NCBI GenBank assembly: GCA_900759325.1
Contig: CAAEUW010000029.1
Location: forward strand, 1 to 64,000
Length of the DNA: 64,000 nucleotides
Direction of reading: 5' to 3'
From: an uncultured Peptostreptococcus sp.
GTDB lineage: Bacteria; Bacillota; Clostridia; Peptostreptococcales; Peptostreptococcaceae
The notes below the pieces were generated by a model. That model did not search any database, was not told the origin of the DNA, and saw nothing but the letters and a program-made list of their open reading frames with translations. Shown in pieces: positions 53,478 through 62,108 of the stretch; position 1 is the first letter of the stretch, and the number at the start of each line of letters is the position of its first letter. The translations under genes and the position numbers were made by a program.

Positions 53478-53920
53478 ACTCTTCTCACCTCACCATTTAT
53501 GATACTTCTATATCGACTCTATTAATTATTTAATAAGTCGATAAAATTTAGTCGATTAAAATTAGGTATAATCAATACATCATACCATTATAATTACATA
53601 CATCATACCATAAATAAATGCTAATTTTCACAAAATAATGCATTTTTTTTCCTATGAAAATCTTTGTTTTTAGGAAAATCGTTTTTTCTAATGCTTTCGA
53701 TATAATTTTAATAAAATAAAAATAATTTCATCAAATTTACACGAAAAATCTCATTGTTTTGGTATATAATATATTATAAAATGTATATTAGAACTCGATT
53801 ACTATTTAAATAATAAGTTTTAAATAAGCTTTTAGTCTTATTCTACTTACATTAATTATAGGGTTTATGATATTAGGAAAATAATACAAAAATAAAATAG
53901 AAAATACAGAAGAGGATAAT
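53478..53920. promoter_or_regulatory. Divergent control region between glgB and the GH13/malQ genes
   Basis: 443 nt, AT-rich. Toward glgB: a hairpin-forming inverted repeat TATCGACT (53511-53518) / AGTCGATA (53536-53543) with a third copy AGTCGAT at 53550-53556. A 13-bp direct repeat TACATCATACCAT at 53576-53588 and 53599-53611 is spaced 23 bp (about two helical turns). Between the copies lies TATAAT on the minus strand (53587-53592), with a weak TTTATG -35 at 53609-53614. On the plus side, TTGTTT (53754) and TATAAA (53775) form a weak promoter. No ORF is credible. A regulator shared by both glycogen operons is inferred. Confidence 0.5.
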
Positions 53921-55792
53921 ATGAGAAAAGTAATTTACAGACAAGAAATTGATAAGAAGCCACTTGGAGGTGTTAAAAATAACGAAAAGACAAGCATAGA
54001 CATATATATACATGAATCAATTCACTTCCAATCTTTGGAATTTGTATATTTCAATGATAAGTCTCCATATGACTTAAAGAGGATACCAATGACTATACTA
54101 GAAATCGACAGGGAAGACCAGTTAAAATACCAGGGCTATATAAGGTATCATGTAGATTTAGGACCACTTGAAACAGGTCTTTATTTCTACTATTTCCAGT
54201 TAAACTACCATGACTGTAGTCATAATATATCCAAGATTAACTACCAGCCTGAAGTTACTGATGATTTGATTTGCTGGCAGTTAACTGTATATGATGCAGA
54301 CTTTACTACCCCTGACTGGATTAAGGGAGGTATCATCTATCAAATATTTCCTGATAGGTTTAAAAGGAGTTCATCATATAAGGCTCCAAGGGCAGTGAAT
54401 GAAGATGAGAGGACTATTAGAAATGATTGGGGTGGTCGTCCACAGTCTGGATTAGACACGCCTAACTACTCTGCCAAGGACTTCTTTATGGGTAATCTAG
54501 ATGGTATTAGGGAAAGTCGTGCCTATCTAGAGGGCTTGAATATTGATATGGTCTACCTAAACCCCATAGTTGAAAGCTCGGAAAACCATAGGTATTCAAC
54601 AGCTGATTACAAGAATGTAGACCCTTATTTGGGAACCATAGACAGCTTCAGAGATCTCTGTCAAGACTTTAATAAGTCTGGCATTAAACTTGTCCTAGAT
54701 GGTGTCTTTAGTCATACAGGTTCGGATAGTATATATTTTAATAGGTATGGTAGGTATCCTGGCATAGGAGCTTATCAGTCCAAGGAATCAGCCTACTATC
54801 CATGGTTTAACTTTATAGATTATCCAAATACCTATGCTTCTTGGTGGGGCTTTGATAACCTTCCAGAGCTGATTAAGGAAAATGAGGACTACACAAACTA
54901 CGTATGCAGCCAGGAGGATGGAGTCCTTAAATTCTGGCAAGACCTTGGTGCAGGTGGTTGGAGACTCGATGTGGCAGATGAGTTACCAGATGTCTTTATA
55001 GATAGACTAAGAGAATCTATCAAGGCTACAGACCCAGAGGCCCTAATCATTGGTGAAGTATGGGAAGATGCCACTAACAAATTTTCATATGGAGGTAGAA
55101 GACGTTATTTACTAGGTCAGCAGCTAGATTCTGTCATGAACTACCCTTGGAGGACAGCTATAATTGACCTCCTAAAGGGACAAGATACAAAGCTATTTAA
55201 AAATAGGATATTAGACCTTATTTCTAACTATCCTCAGCCTGCCCTAGACACACTTATGAACCTTTTATCTACACATGATACTGCCAGGATAACAACTTGT
55301 CTGGCTCTCGATGTAGATAGTTTTAAGCATGAAGACAAGCTAGGCTATAGTTTACCAGAGGGCCTATACGAAAAGGCCCTTGAGCTTGAAAAAATAGCCT
55401 CATTTATACAGTTTACCCTACCAGGTGTGCCATCACTATACTACGGTGACGAAAATGGTATGGAGGGCTTCTCCGACCCATACAATAGGTGTTGCTTTAT
55501 AGAGGAGGACAGAAACCAGGATATATATGACCACTACAAGGCCTTGACTACCTTTAGGGCAAAGTATAAGGATAGCTTTAAGACTGGCTTTGAATTTGGT
55601 TTTGCTAGAGAAAACCTAATATGCTACTATAGAAACGATATAGCTTGTCTAATAAACCTTGGAGATAAGCCTGTCCTAATAGAAGAAATACTTGGTGGTA
55701 AAAAGGTCTTTGGAAATAAGGATGTCTACCCTACAAATTATGGACTGGTTGTTGGACCAAGATCCTATACTGCTATACACTTAGATAAGTAA
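53921..55792 (+). CDS. GH13 alpha-glycosidase (neopullulanase / maltogenic amylase type)
   Basis: This 623-aa enzyme has an N-terminal CBM34-like domain (about 1-130), a GH13 barrel with IIYQIFPDRFKRS, GWRLDVADEL (nucleophile Asp near 350), IIGEVWED (acid Glu near 376) and STHDTAR (third Asp near 450), then a C-terminal beta domain. The CBM34 plus barrel layout is typical of cyclomaltodextrinase, neopullulanase and maltogenic amylase, which hydrolyse alpha-1,4 and sometimes alpha-1,6 bonds in maltodextrins. No signal peptide is present, so it acts inside the cell, likely on glycogen-derived dextrins. RBS is AGAGGA. The exact substrate is uncertain. It is followed by malQ after 85 nt. Confidence 0.9.
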   Translation: MRKVIYRQEIDKKPLGGVKNNEKTSIDIYIHESIHFQSLEFVYFNDKSPYDLKRIPMTILEIDREDQLKYQGYIRYHVDLGPLETGLYFYYFQLNYHDCSHNISKINYQPEVTDDLICWQLTVYDADFTTPDWIKGGIIYQIFPDRFKRSSSYKAPRAVNEDERTIRNDWGGRPQSGLDTPNYSAKDFFMGNLDGIRESRAYLEGLNIDMVYLNPIVESSENHRYSTADYKNVDPYLGTIDSFRDLCQDFNKSGIKLVLDGVFSHTGSDSIYFNRYGRYPGIGAYQSKESAYYPWFNFIDYPNTYASWWGFDNLPELIKENEDYTNYVCSQEDGVLKFWQDLGAGGWRLDVADELPDVFIDRLRESIKATDPEALIIGEVWEDATNKFSYGGRRRYLLGQQLDSVMNYPWRTAIIDLLKGQDTKLFKNRILDLISNYPQPALDTLMNLLSTHDTARITTCLALDVDSFKHEDKLGYSLPEGLYEKALELEKIASFIQFTLPGVPSLYYGDENGMEGFSDPYNRCCFIEEDRNQDIYDHYKALTTFRAKYKDSFKTGFEFGFARENLICYYRNDIACLINLGDKPVLIEEILGGKKVFGNKDVYPTNYGLVVGPRSYTAIHLDK

Positions 55793-55877
55793 AATATTTT
55801 TGAAGTTTTAAGTCTAATTATAATAAATAGAAAGGATCCAAGTATATATAATAAGACTTGGATAAGAGGTAATCAAT

Positions 55878-57356
55878 ATGACAAACACTAGGAAGGCAGG
55901 TATCCTCCTGCCAATTTTCTCCCTACCTAGTAAGTACGGGGTTGGGAGTCTAGGCCACTGCGCCTATGAATTTGTAGACTTTTTGGTAAGGACTGGTCAA
56001 TCTGTTTGGCAGATACTACCGATAACAGCAACTGCTGCAATTGATGAATATTCACCATACAAGTCTGTCTGCGCCTTTTCAGGTAACTATGACCTTATAG
56101 ACATAGACATGCTTGTAGGCAAGGGCCTTGTAGACTGGAACTTTATTAACTCTGTATACCAGGGCTACTACCAGGCAGATCCAAGATATGCTGACTATGC
56201 TAAAGCCAGGTCTCTTAAGATGATTATTTTTAGAGAGGCCTTCAGTAACTTTGATCCTAAGCATGACCAAGCCTACAAGGATTTTAAGAAGGAAAATGCC
56301 TTCTGGCTTGATGATTTTGCCAAATACATGGCTCTAAAGGAAGCAAATGACGAAAAGCCATACTGGGAATGGCCAAACCCAGCTAACAAGCCAAATCCTG
56401 ATACAATTGACTTCCACTGTTTCCTACAATACCTATTCTTCGACCAGTGGCACCAGCTAAAAAAATATGCAAATGATCGTGGTATAGAAATATTCGGTGA
56501 TATGCCAATCTATGTATCACGTGATAGTTCTGACTTCTACTACAATAGGGACATGTTCTTGACAGATGAAAAGGGTGAACCGCATCAGATATCAGGAGTT
56601 CCACCAGATGAGTTTTCAGCAACTGGCCAGGTTTGGGGTAACCCTCTATACGATTGGGACTACCTAAAGAAGCATAAGTTTGATTGGTGGGTTAAGAGAA
56701 TCCAAAAATCTCTTGAGCTTTACGATATATTAAGAATAGACCACTTCAGAGGCTTTGAAAGCTTCTATTCTATAGATCCTGTCACTAGAGATGCTATGAA
56801 CGGAAGGTGGATAAAGGCACCAGGCAAGGAGCTTTTTGACCAGGTAAAGAAGGAAATTAAAAATGCTAACATAGTAGCTGAAGACCTTGGTATTATTACT
56901 GACGAGGTTCGTGATCTCCTAGACTATACTGGCTTCCCAGGTATGAAGATAGTCCAGTTTGGATTTAGCTCTGATGCTGACAACCTTAACCTACCACATA
57001 ACTATCCAAAGAATTCTGTTGCCTACACAGGAACACATGACAATACCAGTCTGGCTGAATGGCTAAAAACTTGCAGCCCTAGTGAATTCTCATATGCAGA
57101 GGCCTACCTAAGGATGTCAGCCTATGACAGGTATACTGAATGCCTAATAAGGGCTGTCATGATGACTAATTCCTACATGGCTATTATACCTCTTCAGGAC
57201 TGGTATGACTTTGAGGGTTGGTCAAGAATAAATACACCAGGTATCGATGAAGGTAACTGGATATTTAGGATGTTGCCACACGAAATGTACAACCATGACC
57301 TAGAGGGATATATCAGTTATATTACAGGTCTGTACGGAAGATTTAAAAACAGGTAA
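55878..57356 (+). CDS. malQ: 4-alpha-glucanotransferase MalQ (amylomaltase, GH77)
   Basis: MalQ transfers maltodextrin segments between chains. Signatures are KAGILLPIFSLPSKYGVGSL at the start, DMPIYVSRDSSDFYYN, the nucleophile region ILRIDHFRGFESFYSID (Asp near 293), VAEDLGIITDEVRDLL (acid Glu near 337) and YTGTHDNTSLAEW. Length 492 aa is usual. It follows the GH13 enzyme by 85 nt and ends at a bidirectional terminator, so the two form a maltodextrin unit that feeds GlgP. RBS is AGAGGTAA. Confidence 0.96.
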   Translation: MTNTRKAGILLPIFSLPSKYGVGSLGHCAYEFVDFLVRTGQSVWQILPITATAAIDEYSPYKSVCAFSGNYDLIDIDMLVGKGLVDWNFINSVYQGYYQADPRYADYAKARSLKMIIFREAFSNFDPKHDQAYKDFKKENAFWLDDFAKYMALKEANDEKPYWEWPNPANKPNPDTIDFHCFLQYLFFDQWHQLKKYANDRGIEIFGDMPIYVSRDSSDFYYNRDMFLTDEKGEPHQISGVPPDEFSATGQVWGNPLYDWDYLKKHKFDWWVKRIQKSLELYDILRIDHFRGFESFYSIDPVTRDAMNGRWIKAPGKELFDQVKKEIKNANIVAEDLGIITDEVRDLLDYTGFPGMKIVQFGFSSDADNLNLPHNYPKNSVAYTGTHDNTSLAEWLKTCSPSEFSYAEAYLRMSAYDRYTECLIRAVMMTNSYMAIIPLQDWYDFEGWSRINTPGIDEGNWIFRMLPHEMYNHDLEGYISYITGLYGRFKNR

Positions 57357-57378
57357 TCTATAATTTAAAAATAATAAG

Positions 57379-57420
57379 GGAGCAGATAATCCAGCTTTTA
57401 CTGGGAGGTCTGCTCCACTT
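57379..57420. terminator. Bidirectional terminator between malQ and potD
   Basis: GGAGCAGA (57379-57386) pairs with TCTGCTCC (57409-57416), with an inner CCAG/CTGG stem. Minus-strand tail is T-rich (CTTATTATTTTT); it lies between convergent genes. Confidence 0.8.
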
Positions 57421-57474
57421 TCATTTATATTATAAAATGCATCATCATACATACTATGATTTACTTTATAAAGA

Positions 57475-58560
57475 CTAATAGCTCTTTAGCTCAATCCAGG
57501 CCTTATCATAGTCCTTAATAACCTTCTGTATGTCCAAAAATGCCTCAGACTTGTCTAATATAGCCTTGTCTGGGTACATAGTCTTATTGTTTCTAAGTTC
57601 CTCAGGTAAGAGCTTTCTACCCTCGCTATTTGGAGTTGAATATCCTATATACTCTGTATTCCTAGCGTTCACCTTAGGGTCACATAGGAAGTTTATAAAG
57701 GCCTCAGCCCAGTCTTCATTATCAGCAGTCTGTGGTATGCATACTGCATCTGTCCACTTGTTGGATCCCTCACTAGGTATTATATACTCTAGGTCGTCAT
57801 TTTCCTCCTTCATAAGTGGGAAGTCTCCTGAATAAAAGACTCCCATAGCAGCCTCCCCAGCTATCATCCTATCCTTACCATCATCATTTACATAGGCAAG
57901 GACAAGTGGCTTCTGTTTTATTAAAAGGTCCTTGGCTGCATTTATCTGGTCCTTGTCAACAGAGTTCATGCTATAGCCAAGCTTCTTTAGGGCCACACCC
58001 ATGCTATCTCTTACAGAGTCGAACATAAGTATATTTCTAGTATACTTCTTGTCCCAAAGTATATCCCATGAGTCAACCTTATCATCTACCATATTCTTGT
58101 TATAGACTATGCCTAGGGTACCCCACATGTATGGGACTGAGTACTCATTAGTAGGATCGTACTTAGGATTTAAAAATGACTTGTCTATATACTTGAAGTT
58201 AGGTATATTATTATAGTTTATCTTTTTTAATAGGCCTTCCCTACTCATCTTCTGAACCATATAGTCAGACGGAAATACAAGGTCATATTTTGTGCTTCCA
58301 CTCTTAACCTTCTGATACATCATCTCATTGGTATCGTAGGTTGAATACTGGACATCAATACCTGTCTGCTCTTCAAACTCACTGATTAGACTCTCATCTA
58401 TATAGTCACCCACGTTATATACGTTAAGAACTTTAGTAGAATCCTGGCCACCACCTAGACAACCACTTGTAAATATTGCAACTGAGGATAAAATCAGTGT
58501 CATGGCCATGGTTCTTCCTATATTGTTTTTTAATTTATTATTTATCTTTATTAGTCTCAT
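57475..58560 (-). CDS. potD: Spermidine/putrescine-binding lipoprotein PotD
   Basis: This 361-aa extracellular solute-binding protein delivers polyamines to PotABC. The N-terminus has a basic region, a hydrophobic stretch (about 18-30) and a cysteine at residue 34 in FTSGCLGG, a slightly atypical lipobox that would be lipidated by Lgt. The mature part has LNVYNVGDYIDESLISEFEE, YDLVFPSDYMVQKM and PYMWGTLGIVYNK, all typical of PotD/PotF. It is the last gene of regulator-potA-potB-potC-potD, 17 nt after potC. Polyamine preference cannot be read from the sequence. Confidence 0.94.
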   Translation of the reverse strand: MRLIKINNKLKNNIGRTMAMTLILSSVAIFTSGCLGGGQDSTKVLNVYNVGDYIDESLISEFEEQTGIDVQYSTYDTNEMMYQKVKSGSTKYDLVFPSDYMVQKMSREGLLKKINYNNIPNFKYIDKSFLNPKYDPTNEYSVPYMWGTLGIVYNKNMVDDKVDSWDILWDKKYTRNILMFDSVRDSMGVALKKLGYSMNSVDKDQINAAKDLLIKQKPLVLAYVNDDGKDRMIAGEAAMGVFYSGDFPLMKEENDDLEYIIPSEGSNKWTDAVCIPQTADNEDWAEAFINFLCDPKVNARNTEYIGYSTPNSEGRKLLPEELRNNKTMYPDKAILDKSEAFLDIQKVIKDYDKAWIELKSY

Positions 58561-58577
58561 TATTTTCTACCCCCTGA

Positions 58578-59384
58578 CTAGGCCTTACCCAAGGCGGAAT
58601 TCTTAATTATAGAATCCTTCCTATTAGCTAATATCAATAGGACCAATACTGTTAAAAACATCAGGCTTGATAGGGCATTTATCTCCGGTTTAATTCCACG
58701 TCTAGCCATACCATATATTTCTATAGACAGATTACTTACACCATTTCCTGTATTGAAGAAGGAAATGATGAAGTCATCTATAGACATAGTAAAGGCCATC
58801 AGAAATCCAGACATTATACCCGGCTTGATCTGCGGTATAACAATCTTTCTTATTGCCAACCAAGGTGTTGCTCCTAGATCTAGGGCAGCCTCTTCTACAT
58901 TGTCAGGTAGCTGCCTTAGCTTTGGCAAGACTGATAGGATTACATATGGTGTACAGAACATCACATGTGACAAGAGCATAGTTTTAAAGCCAAAATTCAT
59001 TTGGAAAAAGGCAAACAAGCTCATTAGGGCTACACCTGTAACTATATCAGTATTTAAAACTGGCAGGTAGTTGATATTTAGGATAGTAGCCTTAGTCTTA
59101 CCCCTCATCTTATATATACCAATAGAAGTTATAGTTCCAAATATAGTAGATATAATTGAGGCCAAGACAGCTATACTAATAGTGTAGTATAAGGCTGACA
59201 ATATAGTCTCATTCCTAAATAGAGCCACATACCACTTCATGGTAAAGCCATTTAATACGCCCATAGACTTTGAATCATTAAAGGAGAATATTACAAGGGC
59301 CAATATAGGTGCATATAAAAACAAAAATACAAGCACCAGGTAGATATTTGAGCATAGCTTTGATATTAAGTTTCTTCTCTGCAT
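58578..59384 (-). CDS. potC: Polyamine ABC transporter permease PotC
   Basis: This 268-aa permease has six membrane spans and the inner-membrane EAA loop at DNVEEAALDLGATPWLAIRK (about 159-178), which contacts PotA. The start AILALVIFSFNDSKSMG and the motif TMSIDDFIISFFNTG are those of PotC. The start codon overlaps the stop of potB (TAATG), indicating coupling. It partners PotB as the heterodimeric membrane channel. Confidence 0.95.
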   Translation of the reverse strand: MQRRNLISKLCSNIYLVLVFLFLYAPILALVIFSFNDSKSMGVLNGFTMKWYVALFRNETILSALYYTISIAVLASIISTIFGTITSIGIYKMRGKTKATILNINYLPVLNTDIVTGVALMSLFAFFQMNFGFKTMLLSHVMFCTPYVILSVLPKLRQLPDNVEEAALDLGATPWLAIRKIVIPQIKPGIMSGFLMAFTMSIDDFIISFFNTGNGVSNLSIEIYGMARRGIKPEINALSSLMFLTVLVLLILANRKDSIIKNSALGKA

Positions 59385-60250
59385 TATACCTTACCCCCTT
59401 GTCTTTCATCCCTGTCTATCTTGTTCATAAAGGCCATAGAAATTAGTATTATAACCATCATAACTATGGATATTGATGAACCTAAATTCCAGTCACCAAC
59501 TGTTGTAAACTGCTGTTCAATCAAGTCTCCTACCAGCATAGTCTTACCACCACCTAGTAGTCTAGATATGGCGAAGGTTGTTACACAAGGCATAAATACC
59601 ATTGTTACCCCACTTAAGACACCCGGTATGCTCAGTGGGAAGATTACCTTTCTAAATACTGTAGCTGTATTGGCACCCAAGTCTCTTGCTGCATTTACCA
59701 GGTCTTCATCTATCTTCTGTAGAGACGTATATATTGGCAATACCATGTAAGGTAAAAAGTTGTATATCATACCTAGTAGTACTGCAGAACTTGTATAGAG
59801 GATTGAATTTGGTGTAATACCAAAAATCCCCAAAAGAGAATTTAACAATCCATTTTTTCCAAGTATTGCTATCCAGGCATAGGTCCTCAGTAGGAAATTC
59901 ATCCACATCGGTAGGATAAATAGGAGGATCAGAGAGTCCCTCCTGCTAAGCTTGGCCTTAGATATTATGTAGGCTGCTGGATAACCAATAATTACACATA
60001 AAATAGTCGCTATACCAGCAAGAACAAATGACCTCATAAATACCTTTAGGAATAAGGGATCAAAGGCCTGCCTATAATTTTCAAATGTAAATAGGATACC
60101 CCCATCGTCAGTTTTTCTAGTCAATGAATAATAAACAATCAATACTAGGGGCACTACTATAAATATTACTGACCAAAGGGCATAGGGATAGGCCAACCTA
60201 GTCTCCTTTTGCTCAACCACAGTATTTGTTCTATTCTTAATCTTCTTCAT
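59384..60250 (-). CDS. potB: Polyamine ABC transporter permease PotB
   Basis: This 288-aa permease has six spans. The EAA loop is DEDLVNAARDLGANTATVFR (about 190-209), and FILPMWMNFLLRTYAWI is typical of PotB. I used the ATG at 60250 with GGAG nine bases upstream; another ATG three codons earlier overlaps the GGAG, so it is less likely. potA ends only 1 nt upstream of this start, and the downstream potC overlaps by 1 nt. Confidence 0.94.
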   Translation of the reverse strand: MKKIKNRTNTVVEQKETRLAYPYALWSVIFIVVPLVLIVYYSLTRKTDDGGILFTFENYRQAFDPLFLKVFMRSFVLAGIATILCVIIGYPAAYIISKAKLSRRDSLILLFILPMWMNFLLRTYAWIAILGKNGLLNSLLGIFGITPNSILYTSSAVLLGMIYNFLPYMVLPIYTSLQKIDEDLVNAARDLGANTATVFRKVIFPLSIPGVLSGVTMVFMPCVTTFAISRLLGGGKTMLVGDLIEQQFTTVGDWNLGSSISIVMMVIILISMAFMNKIDRDERQGGKV

Positions 60251-60251
60251 C

Positions 60252-61295
60252 CTATGCATCTCCTTTGTGCATGATATGAATATCTTCAGGATTAATAATC
60301 ATGCCTAATTCACTTCCAATAGGAGCTGTCTTAGTGTTCTGAAGTAACCATAGCCTTCCACTCTCTTCTACCTCTAGCTCATAGTGGACTCCCTTAAATA
60401 CAGAAGACCTTACTATACCTCTTAGCATACCCTCTTCAGCGCTAGTCATAATAATATCTTCTGGTCTAACAACAACATCAACATTTTCACCCTTTTCAAA
60501 GCCCTTGTCTACACAGACAAAACGCCTTGATGAAAACTCTACATCAAAGTCATCATGCATTATGCCATCTATAATATTAGATTCACCTATAAAGTTGGCT
60601 ACAAAGGCATTTTCAGGCTCATTGTAGATATCTATAGGACTACCTATCTGCTGGATTACTCCCTTATCAAGGACTACTATTGTATCACTCATACTCAAGG
60701 CTTCCTCCTGGTCATGTGTTACAAATATAAAGGTAATCCCTAGCTTCTTCTGGATTTTCTTTAACTCCACTTGCATTTCCTGTCTTAACTTAAGGTCAAG
60801 AGCTCCTAGTGGCTCGTCAAGTAAAAGGACCTTCGGCTCATTAACAAGGGCCCTGGCTATTGCAACTCTCTGCTGCTGACCACCAGATAGGGATGATATC
60901 TTTCTGTGCTCAAATCCCTGTAGGGAAACTAGGGCCAGCATGCTCTTTACCTTTTCCTCAACAGTAATTGGGTCCATCTTCTTAATCTTTAGACCAAAGG
61001 CTATGTTCTCATACACATCCATGTGTGGGAACAAGGCATACTTCTGAAATACGGTATTTATATTTCTCTGATAGGCTGGTACACTATTTACCCTATAGCC
61101 TCCAAAGAATACATCTCCCTCATCAGCGAACTCAAAGCCTGCTATTATCCTGAGAAGTGTAGTCTTGCCACATCCACTTGGCCCTAGCAGGGTCAAAAAT
61201 TCATTTTCGTTTATAGTCAGGTTAAACCTGTCCAAAATAGTATTATCATTAAATTTCTTTGATATATTATTAAGTTCAATTAGTTTATTTTCCAA
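60252..61295 (-). CDS. potA: Polyamine ABC transporter ATPase PotA
   Basis: This 347-aa ATPase energises the PotBC channel. Walker A is GPSGCGKTT (about 38-46), signature LSGGQQQR (about 138-145), Walker B VLLLDEPLGALD (about 158-169), switch His VTHDQEEAL, and a C-terminal TOBE regulatory domain (about 240-345). Start codon is TTG after AGGGGGT. It follows the XRE-cupin regulator by 22 nt. Confidence 0.96.
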   Translation of the reverse strand: MENKLIELNNISKKFNDNTILDRFNLTINENEFLTLLGPSGCGKTTLLRIIAGFEFADEGDVFFGGYRVNSVPAYQRNINTVFQKYALFPHMDVYENIAFGLKIKKMDPITVEEKVKSMLALVSLQGFEHRKISSLSGGQQQRVAIARALVNEPKVLLLDEPLGALDLKLRQEMQVELKKIQKKLGITFIFVTHDQEEALSMSDTIVVLDKGVIQQIGSPIDIYNEPENAFVANFIGESNIIDGIMHDDFDVEFSSRRFVCVDKGFEKGENVDVVVRPEDIIMTSAEEGMLRGIVRSSVFKGVHYELEVEESGRLWLLQNTKTAPIGSELGMIINPEDIHIMHKGDA

Positions 61296-61317
61296 TATAT
61301 ATACCCCCTAAAATTTT

Positions 61318-61857
61318 CTAAAAGGAAGGTGGACAGCTTACCCAGATTAGGCTGGCTGGTGTCTTACCTTCATTGCTTATTGAATGGGTTTCCCTGGCCT
61401 GGTAGTAGAAACTCTCGCCCTTCTTAACCCTATATTTCTTATTGCCCATGTGTAGGCATATAGTCCCCTTTAATACGAATCCAAACTCCTCACCCTCGTG
61501 TGGCTTTTCCTCCTTGTAGGAACCTCCTGGCTCTATATTTACTAGAACAGGCTCCATGTCATACTTTTGTGAGTTTGGTACCAACCATTTGAAATGATAA
61601 CCCAAGTCCTCATCATCAGTTTCAAACATATCGTCCTCAGCAAAGGTAATCTTTTCATTTACCTCATCAGCAAAGAAGTCTCTGAGGTTAGTTCCCAAGA
61701 TTTCAAGTATGTCTATCAGGGTGGCAATTGATGGTGATGTCAAATCATTCTCCAACTGCGATATAAAGCCCTTGGATAATTCGCAACGATTTGCCAATTC
61801 CTCCTGGGTCAGCTGCTTTTCTTTCCTTAACCGCCTTAGCTTTTCACCAATCTCCAT
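61318..61857 (-). CDS. XRE-family regulator with cupin sensor domain
   Basis: This 179-aa protein has an N-terminal HTH_XRE domain (about 5-60: LTQEELANRCELSKGFISQL) and a C-terminal cupin_2 domain (about 105-175: EFGFVLKGTICLHMGNKKY, KGESFYYQARETHSI). Such XRE-cupin proteins, for example PuuR-type regulators, control polyamine genes and are found at the head of pot operons in Clostridia and Fusobacteria. It is the first gene of the operon, and inverted repeats GTTTA-7-TAAAC upstream (61903-61941) are candidate operators. Effector is presumably a polyamine. Confidence 0.9.
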   Translation of the reverse strand: MEIGEKLRRLRKEKQLTQEELANRCELSKGFISQLENDLTSPSIATLIDILEILGTNLRDFFADEVNEKITFAEDDMFETDDEDLGYHFKWLVPNSQKYDMEPVLVNIEPGGSYKEEKPHEGEEFGFVLKGTICLHMGNKKYRVKKGESFYYQARETHSISNEGKTPASLIWVSCPPSF

Positions 61858-61902
61858 CTAATCCTCCATTCCAATTTATATCAAAATAAAATTCCACATT
61901 TG

Positions 61903-61941
61903 CTTTACTTTTAATAAACCTAAAGTTTATTAAAAGTAAAC
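61903..61941 (-). promoter_or_regulatory. Paired 17-bp dyads upstream of the pot operon
   Basis: A perfect 16-bp inverted repeat (TTTACTTTTAATAAAC, 61904-61919, against 61925-61940) with a 5-nt spacer. Each half is itself a GTTTA-7 nt-TAAAC dyad. A possible promoter with TTTACT (-35) and TTATTA (-10, 17 nt apart) lies within it on the minus strand. Position and shape suit an operator for the XRE-cupin regulator. Confidence 0.6.
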
Positions 61942-61964
61942 TCCAGATAATTATATATAATAAT

Positions 61965-62031
61965 GCAAAAAAAATCAATGCTTTTTTATAATTTTTACAT
62001 TTTTTATAGTAATTATAAAAAGCATTGATTT
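61965..62031 (-). terminator. Terminator after the CWB2 protein gene
   Basis: AAATCAATGC (61972-61981) pairs with GCATTGATTT (62022-62031), with an AT-rich inner stem (TTTTTTATAATT / AATTATAAAAA). On the minus strand the stem ends in an eight-T run. It follows the CWB2 gene by about 80 nt. Confidence 0.75.
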
Positions 62032-62083
62032 CAATAAGTCTATTATATTTTAAAATTCTAAGTTTAATAAATTATATCCTGAA

Positions 62084-62100
62084 GTTTACTTTTATTAAAC
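62084..62100. promoter_or_regulatory. Third copy of the GTTTA-7-TAAAC dyad
   Basis: GTTTACTTTTATTAAAC at 62084-62100 matches the operator-like dyads at 61903-61941, with a half-copy AAGTTTAATAAA at about 62060. It lies between the CWB2 gene end and its terminator, about 145 nt upstream of the pot-side copies. Confidence 0.5.
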
Positions 62101-62108
62101 CTAACCCA

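Noticed and set aside
53660..53705. Catabolite-control (cre-like) site near the glycogen operons
   Set aside because: GGAAAATCGTTTTTTC resembles the CcpA consensus only loosely; AT-rich sequence would give such a match by chance.
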